From Roseiarcus sp963776665 (GTDB lineage: Bacteria; Pseudomonadota; Alphaproteobacteria; Rhizobiales; Beijerinckiaceae): a DNA stretch of 64,000 bases. The stretch lies in assembly GCA_963776665.1 (NCBI GenBank), contig CAVZNQ010000012.1, positions 62,001-126,000 of the forward strand. Direction: 5' to 3'. Each line of letters begins with the position of its first letter. Within the stretch, counting starts at the first letter, position 1. The notes beneath the pieces were generated by a model. The model was given only the letters and a program-made list of their open reading frames with translations. It made no database searches and was not told the DNA's origin. Position numbers and translations under genes: made by a program. Shown piece by piece: positions 1 to 8,355 of the stretch.

Positions 1-540
1 TTCGCCGTTTTCACTTTTGTCGCGCCGCTCCTCATTGAGGAAACTAGGATCTCCGTTGGCGCGCTTCCGATCATGCTGTTGCTGTTCGGTGTGGGCGGCG
101 CGGCGGGCATGGTAATCGGCGGACGTCTCGGCGACTGGAAGCCGCTGGAGTCCATCGCCGCGCTGTCGCTTGCCTATGCGCTCTTTTATCTTGGCTTGAT
201 GACGGTCATCGACAGCGCGGCGCTCGTCGGAGCCGCCATGATCCTCTGGGGCTTTCTGTTCCTTGCCCCATGCGTTCCGTTGCAGACGAGGGTGGTGAGG
301 AAAGCGATCGACGGGCCAAACCTTGCCTCCACATTGAACCAGTCCGCCTTCAACGTCGGCAACGCGCTCGGGCCGACGCTTGGCGCCATCGCTCTTTCGC
401 TAGGCTTTGAATATCGCGCCCTGCCTTGGATCGGGAGTGTCCTCGCGCTCCTCTGCGCCGCGACCGCCCTCTGGTCTCGCGCACTCGAAGGAGGCGAAGC
501 GGTTCTCGTCTCGCACGGGCGTCCCCGCGCACCTCGCTGA
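1..540 (+). CDS. MFS transporter, C-terminal part (5' end outside window)
   Basis: The open frame runs from the first base to a TGA at 538-540, so the N-terminal part lies upstream. The visible 179 residues are strongly hydrophobic with about five to six membrane segments and a short basic tail. The loop GGRLGDWKPLES resembles the conserved G-x-x-x-D-R/K loop of major facilitator proteins, and the stretch NLASTLNQSAFNVGNALGP is typical of the DHA1 drug/sugar efflux subgroup (AraJ/YdhP-like). Substrate cannot be told. It acts in the inner membrane. An internal ATG at 73 is not a credible start because it falls inside a conserved membrane segment. Confidence 0.8.
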   Translation, partial: FAVFTFVAPLLIEETRISVGALPIMLLLFGVGGAAGMVIGGRLGDWKPLESIAALSLAYALFYLGLMTVIDSAALVGAAMILWGFLFLAPCVPLQTRVVRKAIDGPNLASTLNQSAFNVGNALGPTLGAIALSLGFEYRALPWIGSVLALLCAATALWSRALEGGEAVLVSHGRPRAPR

Positions 541-691
541 CGGAGTCGCGCGCTGATCTGACGCCTAAAGCATCGATGCGCCTCGATTTTGAGCGCCGGG
601 TCGCGTTTCCATTTCGCTGCGCCGCATGTATGAATTGTGAAGGACGCGCTGGCTTGCAGGGCCGTAGGGCGCGAAGCATGGGAGTGGGCTG

Positions 692-1552
692 ATGGCACTG
701 AAATATATGAAGGCGTGCGGCCCGGCCACCTTTCTGGCCGCAGCGTTGGCCTTCGCGCCAACCGCGTTCGCCAAGGACTGGAAGACCGTCGTCATCGGCA
801 TGGAGGGCGCCTACGAGCCCTGGAACCTGACCGACTCGAGCGGCAAGATCGTCGGCTTCGAGGTTGACCTCGTAAACGACCTCTGCAAGCGCGCAGGCTT
901 TGAGTGCAAGATCATCGCCCAGGACTGGGACGGCATGATCCCGGGCCTGAAAGCGGGCAAGTTCGACGTCATAATGGACGGCATGTCGATCACCGACGAG
1001 CGCAAGAAGGAGATCGACTTCTCGAAGCCCTACGCGGTGTCGCCGGGCGCCTTTCTAGCGCCAAAGGATAGCCCCCTCGCCAAAGCGACCGGGGCGGGCA
1101 CGCTCATCAACCTGGACAAGGATGCGGCTGCGGGCGACGCGGCGATCAAATCCGTGCAGGCCGCGCTCAAGGGCAAGACGCTTGGCGTTCAGGTCTCGAC
1201 GACGCACTCGAACTTCGCCAGCCAGTATTTGAAGGGCGTCGCCGATATCAAGGAATACAAGACTGCGGACGACCGCGATCTCGACCTCAAGTCGGGTCGT
1301 ATCGATGCATCGCTCGACGACTATACCGTCGTAGCGGCGACTGGGGCCAAACCCGACGCCAAGGATCTCGCCATCGTGGGGCCGAAATTCATCGGCGGCA
1401 TGTTTGGCGCCGGCACGGGCATGGGGATCCGCAAAAGCGACGCCGACCTCACCGCCAAATTCGACAAGGCGCTCGCGGAAGCGATTGCGGACGGGTCGGT
1501 CAAGAAATATTCCGAGCAGTGGTTCAAGCTCGACATAGCGCCCCAATCATAG
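692..1552 (+). CDS. Amino-acid ABC transporter substrate-binding protein
   Basis: 286 residues with a Sec signal peptide of about 27 residues (hydrophobic core then PTAFA-KD). The mature part matches the HisJ/ArgT/LAO family: the N-terminal segment YEPWNLTDSSGKIVGFEVDL, then WDGMIPGLKAGKFDVIMDGM followed by SITDERKKEIDFSKPY, which form the ligand pocket of basic or polar amino-acid binders. It is the periplasmic capture protein of the importer encoded by the next three genes. The ATG at 692 follows a purine-rich GGGAGTGG at a suitable distance. A stem-loop lies between this gene and the first permease gene. Exact ligand (lysine, arginine, ornithine, octopine/nopaline type) is not resolvable. 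Confidence 0.9.
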   Translation: MALKYMKACGPATFLAAALAFAPTAFAKDWKTVVIGMEGAYEPWNLTDSSGKIVGFEVDLVNDLCKRAGFECKIIAQDWDGMIPGLKAGKFDVIMDGMSITDERKKEIDFSKPYAVSPGAFLAPKDSPLAKATGAGTLINLDKDAAAGDAAIKSVQAALKGKTLGVQVSTTHSNFASQYLKGVADIKEYKTADDRDLDLKSGRIDASLDDYTVVAATGAKPDAKDLAIVGPKFIGGMFGAGTGMGIRKSDADLTAKFDKALAEAIADGSVKKYSEQWFKLDIAPQS

Positions 1553-1559
1553 GCTTTAA

Positions 1560-1586
1560 GCGCGCTCTTGCATTAAAAGAGCGCGC
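1560..1586 (+). promoter_or_regulatory. Intercistronic stem-loop after the binding-protein gene
   Basis: A perfect 10-bp inverted repeat (GCGCGCTCTT at 1560-1569, AAGAGCGCGC at 1577-1586) with a 7-base loop sits 7 bases after the stop of the binding-protein gene and just before the GGGGG ribosome site of the permease gene. There is no T tract, so it is not a classical terminator. Such hairpins in ABC operons commonly protect the upstream mRNA or attenuate the downstream part, giving more binding protein than permease; that role is inferred here. Confidence 0.65.
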
Positions 1587-1602
1587 CCTCTAGGGGGCCG
1601 AG

Positions 1603-2319
1603 TTGGGCGATCTGGCGATCTTCGGCTTCGGCCCAGGCGGCTGGGGCCTCGCCCTCTTGCAGGGCGCAGCGATGACGCTGCTCGTCTCGGCCTGCGGACT
1701 CATCATCGGTGGGGCGCTCGGCGGGCTCGTCGCCTGGGGCCGGCTTTCGGGCTCGCGGCTCGGCGCCGTGGTGGGGCAGGCCTATGCGGCGCTCTTCCGC
1801 GGGCTGCCCGAGCTCTTGGTCGTCTATCTCGTCTATTTCGGCACCTCGACCCTCCTGACCGAGACCGCGCATGCGGTCGGCTACGAGGGATTCGTCGGCG
1901 TCCCGTCCTTCGCTGCGGGCGCGCTTGCGGTCGGCGTGATTTCCGGCGCGTATCAGGCCGAAGTCTTCCGGGCCTCCTATCTGGCGATCGCCAGGGGCGA
2001 GCTCGAGGCGGCCGTCAGCGTCGGCATGAGCCGGACGCTCATGTTCCGCCGCATCATCGCGCCGCAGGTGCTGCGCTTCGCGCTGCCCGGCCTCGGCAAT
2101 CTCTGGCAGGTGGCGCTGAAGGATTCGTCGCTGATTTCGGTCACCGGCTTGACCGAGCTTATGCGCGTGAGCCAGGTCGGCGCCGGCTCAACCCACCGGC
2201 CCTTCGCCTTTTATCTCGGCGGGGCCGCGCTCTATCTCGTGATGACGGTTGTGACGACCCGCTTCTTCGACGTCGCCGAGGCGCGCGCCACTCGCGGCAT
2301 GCGCCGGGCGGCGGGTTGA
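1603..2319 (+). CDS. Amino-acid ABC transporter permease (HisQ/ArtQ type)
   Basis: 238 residues, about five membrane helices. The family hallmark EAAVSVGMSRTLMFRRIIAPQ (the EAA loop that docks on the ATPase) lies around residues 128-148, and the N-terminal segment FRGLPELLVVYLVYFG is typical of HisQ/ArtQ permeases. The start is a TTG at 1603 preceded by a GGGGG motif at 1592-1596; no ATG lies nearby in frame. It pairs with the next gene to form the heterodimeric inner-membrane channel. Confidence 0.88.
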   Translation: MGDLAIFGFGPGGWGLALLQGAAMTLLVSACGLIIGGALGGLVAWGRLSGSRLGAVVGQAYAALFRGLPELLVVYLVYFGTSTLLTETAHAVGYEGFVGVPSFAAGALAVGVISGAYQAEVFRASYLAIARGELEAAVSVGMSRTLMFRRIIAPQVLRFALPGLGNLWQVALKDSSLISVTGLTELMRVSQVGAGSTHRPFAFYLGGAALYLVMTVVTTRFFDVAEARATRGMRRAAG

Positions 2320-2326
2320 GGCGGCG

Positions 2327-3019
2327 ATGGACTTCGACTTCATTTCTACGACCTTCGTCCGCCTCCTCGCAGCGCTTCCTCTTACGCTCGCGGTCTGGTT
2401 TCTGTCCGTCGTTCTGGGCGCGTTGATCGCCGCGGGCGTGACCTGGATGAGGGTGAGCGGCGTGAAACCGGCCGAACTGTTCGCCCGCGCCTATGTCATG
2501 GTCTTTCGCGGCACGCCGCTCCTGATCCAGCTCTTCGTTGTTTACTACGGCCTTGCGTCGCTTCCGGCGGTGCGAGCGAGCATCTTCTGGCCGTTTCTGC
2601 GCAACGCCTTCGATTGCGCGGTTTTGTCGCTTGCACTCTGCACCGCGGGCTACCAGGCAGAGATCTTTCGCGGCGCGATTCTCGCCGTGCCTCCCGGACA
2701 GGTTGAAGCGGCGCGCGCTTGCGGCATGTCCAGATTTCTTATGTTCCGCCGGATCATCTTTCCGATCGCGCTCCGCCACGCGCTTCCAGCCTATTCGACC
2801 GAGATGATTTCGATGGTGAAGTCGACGGCGCTCGTCTCGCTCATCACCTTGTGGGACGTGATGAGCATTGCGCTGAAGATCCGCAACGATACGCTCGTCA
2901 CTTATCTGCCGCTCATCCTCGCGGGCGCGATCTATTTTGTCGTCAACTCCATCATCGGCGCCGGCTTCCTGGCGCTTGAGCGGCGCCTCTCGCCCCATCT
3001 CCGGCCCAGGCCAAGCTGA
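2327..3019 (+). CDS. Amino-acid ABC transporter permease (HisM/ArtM type)
   Basis: 230 residues with about five membrane segments. FRGTPLLIQLFVVYYG near residue 62 and the EAA loop EAARACGMSRFLMFRRIIFP near residue 127 identify the HisM/ArtM half of a polar amino-acid importer. The ATG at 2327 follows the upstream stop by only seven bases, so translation is probably coupled. It acts with the preceding permease, the binding protein and the following ATPase. Confidence 0.88.
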   Translation: MDFDFISTTFVRLLAALPLTLAVWFLSVVLGALIAAGVTWMRVSGVKPAELFARAYVMVFRGTPLLIQLFVVYYGLASLPAVRASIFWPFLRNAFDCAVLSLALCTAGYQAEIFRGAILAVPPGQVEAARACGMSRFLMFRRIIFPIALRHALPAYSTEMISMVKSTALVSLITLWDVMSIALKIRNDTLVTYLPLILAGAIYFVVNSIIGAGFLALERRLSPHLRPRPS

Positions 3020-3030
3020 AGGACGCGCGC

Positions 3031-3807
3031 ATGCCCACTGCGACGCCAGCGCTCACGGTCGACAAAATGCACAAGAGCTTCGGCCAGCTCGAAGTGTTGA
3101 GGGGCGTGTCGCTGACGGCGAACGACGGCGACGTGATCTCCATCCTCGGCTCCTCCGGTTCCGGCAAGAGCACGTTCCTGCGCTGCATCAATCTGCTGGA
3201 GACTCCGGACGAAGGCGTCGTCTCGGTCGCCGGCGAAACCATCAAGATGCGCCGCCGCCGCGACGGCCGCTCCGAGCCGGCGGACAGGAGGCAGGTCGAT
3301 CGCATCCGCTCAGAGCTCGCGATGGTTTTTCAGAGCTTCAATCTCTGGTCGCATATGACGGTGCTGGAAAATCTGATCGAAGCTCCCGTGCACGTGCAGA
3401 AGCGCCCTCGCGGGGAATGCGTCGACGAAGCGCGCGCGCTGCTTGCCAAGGTAGGCATCGCCGACAAATGGAGCGCCTATCCCGCGCATCTCTCGGGCGG
3501 CCAGCAGCAGCGCGCGGCAATCGCGCGCGCGCTCGCCATGCGGCCGAAAGTGATGCTGTTCGACGAGCCGACCTCGGCGCTCGATCCCGAACTCGTCGGC
3601 GAAGTGCTGCGGGTGATGCGCGCGCTCGCAGAGGAAGGCCGCACGATGCTGGTCGTCACCCATGAAATGGGGTTTGCCCGCGACGTCTCGACCCGGGTGA
3701 TGTTCCTGCATCAGGGGCTTGTCGAGGCGGAGGGAGCGCCCGACGAACTGTTTCGCGATTCGAAATCCGAGCGCTTTCGTCAGTTCATTTCGAAGGAACG
3801 AGGCTAG
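3031..3807 (+). CDS. Amino-acid ABC transporter ATP-binding protein
   Basis: 258 residues, usual length for HisP/ArtP/GlnQ ATPases. Walker A GSSGSGKST is at residues 40-48, the Q-loop near MVFQSFNLW, the signature LSGGQQQR at about 153-160, and Walker B VMLFDEPTSALD at about 174-185, followed by the switch histidine in VVTHEMGF. It powers the importer encoded by the three genes before it. A modest insert of basic residues (KMRRRRDGRSEPADRR) between Walker A and the Q-loop is common in HisP-type proteins. Confidence 0.92.
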   Translation: MPTATPALTVDKMHKSFGQLEVLRGVSLTANDGDVISILGSSGSGKSTFLRCINLLETPDEGVVSVAGETIKMRRRRDGRSEPADRRQVDRIRSELAMVFQSFNLWSHMTVLENLIEAPVHVQKRPRGECVDEARALLAKVGIADKWSAYPAHLSGGQQQRAAIARALAMRPKVMLFDEPTSALDPELVGEVLRVMRALAEEGRTMLVVTHEMGFARDVSTRVMFLHQGLVEAEGAPDELFRDSKSERFRQFISKERG

Positions 3808-3868
3808 CGGGCAGGGTGCGCCAGCAACGCCGCGCCTTCCGCGATCGCACGCAAAGAGCCGCCAGGAC

Positions 3869-4402
3869 ATGCCCCGCCTCTTCACCGCGCTCGAATTGCC
3901 CGAGCGCGTAGCCAGCCAGCTGGCCCACGCTCGCGGCGGCGTCGCTGGAGCGCGCTGGCTCGAGCCGGCGGACTATCACATCACCTTGCGCTTCATCGGC
4001 GACATCGACGCTCGCACCGCCCGCGACATCGCCGAGACGCTCGGCGATGTCCACCGGTCGAGAATGGCCGTCCGCTTCGACGGTTTGAGCTGGTTCGGCG
4101 GCGACAAGCCGCGCGCCATCGTCGCAAAGGTCAAGGCGGACCCAGCGCTGATGGACCTGCAGGTCGAGCAGGAGCGCCGCTTACGCCGCATCGGCCTCGG
4201 GCCCGAGACCCGCAAATATACCCCGCATGTAACGTTGGCGCGGCTACGCGGCGTCTCTCAGGCGGCGGTGGCCGACTATCTCGCAGCTCGCGGGGGGCTG
4301 GTTGCGGAGGCATTCACTGCGGAGCGCTTCGTGCTCTATTCGGCCCGCGATGGGACCGGAGGCGGGCCTTATGTCGTTGAGGCCGCCTATCCGCTGGGCT
4401 AA
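3869..4402 (+). CDS. thpR: RNA 2',3'-cyclic phosphodiesterase (ThpR/LigT)
   Basis: 177 residues of the 2H phosphoesterase superfamily. Two catalytic H-x-T-x motifs are visible: HITL in YHITLRFIG (about residue 36) and HVTL in YTPHVTLARL (about residue 118). The enzyme opens 2',3'-cyclic phosphodiester ends of RNA. The frame is open further upstream, but the ATG at 3869 begins the characteristic MPRLFTALELP, so it is preferred. It stands alone between the ABC operon and the P450 gene with no obvious functional partner. Confidence 0.85.
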   Translation: MPRLFTALELPERVASQLAHARGGVAGARWLEPADYHITLRFIGDIDARTARDIAETLGDVHRSRMAVRFDGLSWFGGDKPRAIVAKVKADPALMDLQVEQERRLRRIGLGPETRKYTPHVTLARLRGVSQAAVADYLAARGGLVAEAFTAERFVLYSARDGTGGGPYVVEAAYPLG

Positions 4403-4413
4403 AGGGCTCGCCC

Positions 4414-5649
4414 ATGGATCTTGCCATCGACACCGAACAGCGCCGCGTCCGCCTCAACCCACGCGACCCTGAGGTCTTCAACGATCCCTATCGCGCCTAT
4501 GCCGCGATCCACAACTCCTCGCCCGTATTCTTCTGGGAGGACTACGGCTTCTGGTGCTTCGCCCGCCATGCCGACGTGTCGGCGCTGTTGCGCGACCGGC
4601 GCTTCGGCCGCCAGATCCTGCACCTGATGACCCGGGCGGAATTGGGCTGGCCCGAGCCGAAGCCCCATCTTGAACCGTTCGACGCCCTCGAGCGTCATTC
4701 GATTCTGGAACTCGAGCCGCCAGAGCACACAAGGCTGCGCAACCTCGTCAACCGCGCCTTCGTCTCGCGCCGGATCGAAAAGCTCGGCCCCCGGATCGCC
4801 GAACTGGCCCACGAGCGGATCGACGCATTCGCGCATGAGGGCTCGGCCGATCTCATCGCCGAGTTCGCCACTGTCATTCCGGTCGCCGTGATCGCCGATC
4901 TGCTCGGGGTTCCTCGCGAGATGGGGCTTAAGCTCGTCGACTGGTCGCACCGGATGGTCGCAATGTACCAGTTTGGGGCGAATCGCGAGGTCGAAGAGCG
5001 CGCATCGGAGGCGGCGACCGCGTTCGCCGATTTCGTGCGCGGCTTCGCCCGCGCGCGGCGCGGCGATCTCCGCGACGATCTCGTCAGCCAGCTCCTCATC
5101 GCCGAAAGCGACGGCGGACGGTTGAGCGAGGACGAACTGGTCGCGACCGTGGTCCTTCTGCTCAACGCCGGCCACGAGGCGACGGTCCAGGCGATTGGCA
5201 ACGGGGTGAAGACGATTCTCGATGAGGGCGTCGACACGCGCCGCGCCTTCGCGGGCGAGAGCGCGACCGCGGCGACCGTCGAGGAGCTGCTGCGGCTCGA
5301 CCCGCCGCTGCACCTCTTTCAGCGCTATGCGCTGGAGGACGTAGCGTTCGCCGGCGTGCGGCTCAAAAAGGGCGACAGGATCGGTCTGCTTCTCGGCGCC
5401 GCCAACCGCGATCCGGAGCGGTTTCCCCGTCCTGACGTCTTCGACAATGCGAGGTCGCCCAATCCGCATGTGAGTTTCGGCGCCGGCATACATTTCTGCG
5501 TCGGCGCGCCGTTGGCGCGGCTCGAACTCGGCGCCGCGCTGCCGATCCTGTTCGCCCGCCTGCCAGGCTTGCGCCTTGCCGAGCCGCCGCGCTATCGCGA
5601 CGCCTTCCATTTTCATGGGCTCGAGGCGCTCAGGGTCGAATGGCGGTGA
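4414..5649 (+). CDS. Cytochrome P450
   Basis: 411 residues, normal size for soluble bacterial class I P450s. The I-helix oxygen motif is AGHEATV (about residue 252), the K-helix ExxR motif is in EELLRLDPPLH, and the haem loop is FGAGIHFCVGAPLARLEL with the cysteine thiolate near residue 362. The protein is cytosolic and would hydroxylate a small molecule using electrons from a ferredoxin and its reductase, neither of which is encoded nearby. The ATG at 4414 lies 11 bases after thpR. The substrate cannot be predicted. Confidence 0.92.
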   Translation: MDLAIDTEQRRVRLNPRDPEVFNDPYRAYAAIHNSSPVFFWEDYGFWCFARHADVSALLRDRRFGRQILHLMTRAELGWPEPKPHLEPFDALERHSILELEPPEHTRLRNLVNRAFVSRRIEKLGPRIAELAHERIDAFAHEGSADLIAEFATVIPVAVIADLLGVPREMGLKLVDWSHRMVAMYQFGANREVEERASEAATAFADFVRGFARARRGDLRDDLVSQLLIAESDGGRLSEDELVATVVLLLNAGHEATVQAIGNGVKTILDEGVDTRRAFAGESATAATVEELLRLDPPLHLFQRYALEDVAFAGVRLKKGDRIGLLLGAANRDPERFPRPDVFDNARSPNPHVSFGAGIHFCVGAPLARLELGAALPILFARLPGLRLAEPPRYRDAFHFHGLEALRVEWR

Positions 5650-5769
5650 GATCGCCGCTTTCGCATCCCGCCGACAGCGGATAGAAGCCGACCCGTGACG
5701 TCCTCATCGCGCCGACGCAGCCGCGGCCACCCGCGCCGCGGCCCGCTCCTCTAGCGGTCCCGATCCGGG

Positions 5770-6861
5770 ATGTTGCGCCGCCATCGTCGATATTTCGCCA
5801 TTGTCGTCTTCCTGCTTCTGGCGACCCCGCTGGTGTTGGGAGTGTTGCGGCCCGACCCGCCGGCGGCGATCCTCAAGGAGGGCCGGTATCTCGCGCCCAA
5901 GCCGACGATTCCCGCCGCAGGGGGCGATTGGCTGACGCTGTCAGCACGCATCGACGCCTTCCTCGGCGATCACTTTGGCCTGCGCCAAGTTCTGATCCGC
6001 GCACACAAGGATCTGACCAAGCCGCTCCTCGGCTTCGGCAACAGTACGGTGCTGGTTGGACGCAATGGGCGGCTCTTCTACCTGGGACAGGAGGCGGTGC
6101 AACAAAGCGCCGGGCTCCTTGTGCGCGACCACAGAGTGTCCGACACGGTCGACTTGCTCGCGCGCATGAACGTGGCGCTCAAGGCTCGCGGAATCCGATT
6201 TCTCGTCGCCGTGCCGCCGAACGCCGCCACCATCTATTCCGATGATCTCCCCAGCTGGGCGCAGAATCACGGCCGGCGAACCGAATACGATCTGCTGCTG
6301 GAAGAGCTAGCGGCGCATGGCGTTCGCGCGGTCGACCTTCGCCCGGCAGTCGAGTCTGCGCGCTCTGGGGGCCCCGCGTTTTACATGCACGACTCGCATT
6401 GGACGGCGCGCGGCGCCTTGGCGGCGTTCAACGCCCTTGTCGAGGCGGACGGTCGCCCCGAGTGGCGAATTGATCCGAAGTCCGCGCTCAGTGAGCCGGA
6501 GGCCCGCGATGGCGGAGACCTCGCCCGGATGCTCGGGGAAGACTCGACCGAGACGATTGAGGACTTGACCCTGCCGGCGGCGCGGACGGAATTGTTGACG
6601 GCGGATCCCGTCAGCGACTTCGTCGGCACGTTGGACAAGCCCGGCCCGACCATCATGCTATTCGGGGATTCGTTCACCCAGGACTATTTCGCCCGGATGG
6701 CGCTCGAGCGGGCGGGGCGGGTCGTATGGCTCGAGCACCACAAATGCGGCTTCGACTGGAAGGCGATCGATCGATTTCACCCAGATGAAGTCTGGTGGAT
6801 GCCAAACGAGCGCTTCCTCATTTGCGATCCAGGCGCAGAGCCTGCAGATTTCACTGGGTGA
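5770..6861 (+). CDS. AlgJ/AlgX-like SGNH O-acetyltransferase family protein
   Basis: 363 residues. A short basic N-terminus (MLRRHRRYF) followed by one hydrophobic segment suggests a membrane anchor or uncleaved signal, with the catalytic domain outside the membrane. SGNH-type landmarks are present: the nucleophile block LFGDSFTQDYF near residue 300 and the Asp/His block MHDSHWTARGALAAF near residue 207, as in the ALGX/ALGJ domain of polysaccharide O-acetylating enzymes. No alginate or exopolysaccharide genes and no MBOAT partner (AlgI type) are visible nearby, so substrate is unknown. Its stop is two bases before the cobP start. Confidence 0.75.
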   Translation: MLRRHRRYFAIVVFLLLATPLVLGVLRPDPPAAILKEGRYLAPKPTIPAAGGDWLTLSARIDAFLGDHFGLRQVLIRAHKDLTKPLLGFGNSTVLVGRNGRLFYLGQEAVQQSAGLLVRDHRVSDTVDLLARMNVALKARGIRFLVAVPPNAATIYSDDLPSWAQNHGRRTEYDLLLEELAAHGVRAVDLRPAVESARSGGPAFYMHDSHWTARGALAAFNALVEADGRPEWRIDPKSALSEPEARDGGDLARMLGEDSTETIEDLTLPAARTELLTADPVSDFVGTLDKPGPTIMLFGDSFTQDYFARMALERAGRVVWLEHHKCGFDWKAIDRFHPDEVWWMPNERFLICDPGAEPADFTG

Positions 6862-6863
6862 AC

Positions 6864-7429
6864 ATGGGACAAGAGGATCACATCCAGCCTCCCGTCCGCA
6901 GCCTGCTGATCCTTGGCGGCGCGCGCTCGGGAAAAAGCGCCTACGCGCAGAGCCTTGCCGAGACTCCGCGGCTGAGCGGCTCTATCTGGCGACCGCCGAA
7001 GCGGGAGATGACGAGATGGGCGAGCGCATCGCCCGCCACCGCGCCGACCGGAGGGGGGGCTGGGCGACCCTGGAGGAGCCGCTCGAAGTCGCTCGGGCGC
7101 TTGGCGCCGAGGCGCGACCCGGCCGGGTCGTGGTCGTCGACTGCCTGACCCTTTGGCTGAGCAATCTGATGCTGGCCGGGCGGGACCCCGGCGCCGCAAT
7201 CGCCGGGTTGGCCGGGGCGATCCGCGCGCTCGCCGGACCGGCGATCCTGGTTTCAAACGAGGTTGGGCTGGGGATTGTGCCCGAGCACAAACTCGGGCGC
7301 GAGTTTCGCGACTGGCAGGGGCGGGCGAACCGGGAGATCGCCCAGGCCTGCGACGCTGCGGTGTTCATCGCCGCCGGTCTTCCGGTCCCGTTGAAGCCGG
7401 CCCCGGCGTTATCCATCCGATTAAGCTGA
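6864..7429 (+). CDS. cobP: Adenosylcobinamide kinase / adenosylcobinamide-phosphate guanylyltransferase, frameshifted
   Basis: The N-terminal P-loop segment SLLILGGARSGKSAYAQSLA reads in one frame from the ATG at 6864. From about 6962 the family sequence continues in another frame with AERLYLATAEAGDDEMGERI, then VDCLTLWLSNLM and VSNEVGLGIVPEHKLGREFRD, ending AGLPVPLK near the stop at 7429. The total of 566 bases is one short of a whole number of codons, so a single base is missing near GCCGAGACTCC (6957-6967). If corrected, the protein is 188 residues, normal for CobP/CobU. It phosphorylates adenosylcobinamide and transfers GMP to it in nucleotide loop assembly. It lies about 46 kb from the main cob cluster. 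Confidence 0.85.
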
Positions 7430-7562
7430 ATGGTATTTTGCTGAGAAACCTCTGGCGATTCGGGGCGGGCCTGGACTAGGATTCGCCGCGGGGAACGGGG
7501 CTTGCCGGCCGCGTGGGGCTGCCGGCGCCTTTCCAAAGTTTGGTCCGCGGGATTTGGGCGGG

Positions 7563-8315
7563 ATGCTGCGTCTTTTCCAACGCCATGCGCCGGAGCAGGC
7601 GGCGCATATCGAGATCGCTCACGACGGCGAGATTTATCGTATCGCGCTGAAGCGCGTCGCCACCTCGCGTCGATTCACGCTCCGGGTTCGAACAGCGACG
7701 CGGGACGCATTGTTGACGATGCCCTCGCGCTCATCGCTCAAGGCGGCGCGGGAGTTCGCAGAGCGTCACGCCGCGTGGGTCGGAACAAGGCTCGCCCGGC
7801 TGCCCGAGCCGGTCGCTTTCGCGCCGCGCGCGGTGACGCCGTTGCGCGGCGTCGATCATCGCATCGTCCACCGGCCGGGCGAGCGCGGCGGCGCGTGGCT
7901 CGAAGGAAGCGACCGCGGGCCGCTCATCTGTGTTTCCGGCGAGCTGCCCCATGTGGCGCGCCGCATCACCGACTTCCTCAAACGCGAGGCGCGCAAGGAT
8001 CTCGAAGCGGCGGTGGCGAGGCACTCGAAGCAGCTCGGGGTCAAACCGCGTCGGATCGTGCTGCGCGATACGGTCAGCCGCTGGGGCTCGTGCTCGTCTA
8101 CCGGGGGCTTGAATTTTTCTTGGCGTCTCATTCTCGCGCCCCCGTTCGTGCTCGACTATCTCGCCGCGCACGAAGTCGCGCATATCGCGCACATGAATCA
8201 TTCGCCGCCGTTCTGGAAGCTCGTGCGCCGACTGCATCCCGGAACCGACCGCGCCGAGGTCTGGCTCAAGCTCTATGGCGCGAACCTGCACCGCTACGGC
8301 GCGACATGGGAGTAG
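7563..8315 (+). CDS. M48-like metal-dependent hydrolase (YgjP/DUF45)
   Basis: 250 residues. The zinc site is HEVAHIAHMNHSPPFWKLV near residue 203, the HExxH helix plus downstream residues that define the DUF45 (YgjP, SprT-like) family. Upstream RDTVSRWGSCSSTGGLNFSW is the other conserved block. The function of the family is not settled; a proteolytic role is likely. The ATG at 7563 is chosen; a TTG nine bases earlier is also in frame. A hairpin follows the stop. Confidence 0.85.
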   Translation: MLRLFQRHAPEQAAHIEIAHDGEIYRIALKRVATSRRFTLRVRTATRDALLTMPSRSSLKAAREFAERHAAWVGTRLARLPEPVAFAPRAVTPLRGVDHRIVHRPGERGGAWLEGSDRGPLICVSGELPHVARRITDFLKREARKDLEAAVARHSKQLGVKPRRIVLRDTVSRWGSCSSTGGLNFSWRLILAPPFVLDYLAAHEVAHIAHMNHSPPFWKLVRRLHPGTDRAEVWLKLYGANLHRYGATWE

Positions 8316-8318
8316 CGG

Positions 8319-8349
8319 CCTCCTTTCTCCCGCAAGGGGAGAAGGGAGG
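8319..8349. terminator. Bidirectional terminator-like hairpin between convergent genes
   Basis: A 13-bp stem (8319-8331 pairs with 8337-8349, one G-U wobble) with a 5-base loop lies in the 40-base gap between the YgjP-like gene (+) and the hydrolase gene (-). The position between two converging stops suggests termination in both directions. There is no long T tract, and a similar CTCCC...GGGAG palindrome is frequent in related genomes, so it may also be a repeat unit. Confidence 0.5.
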
Positions 8350-8355
8350 TGCGAC

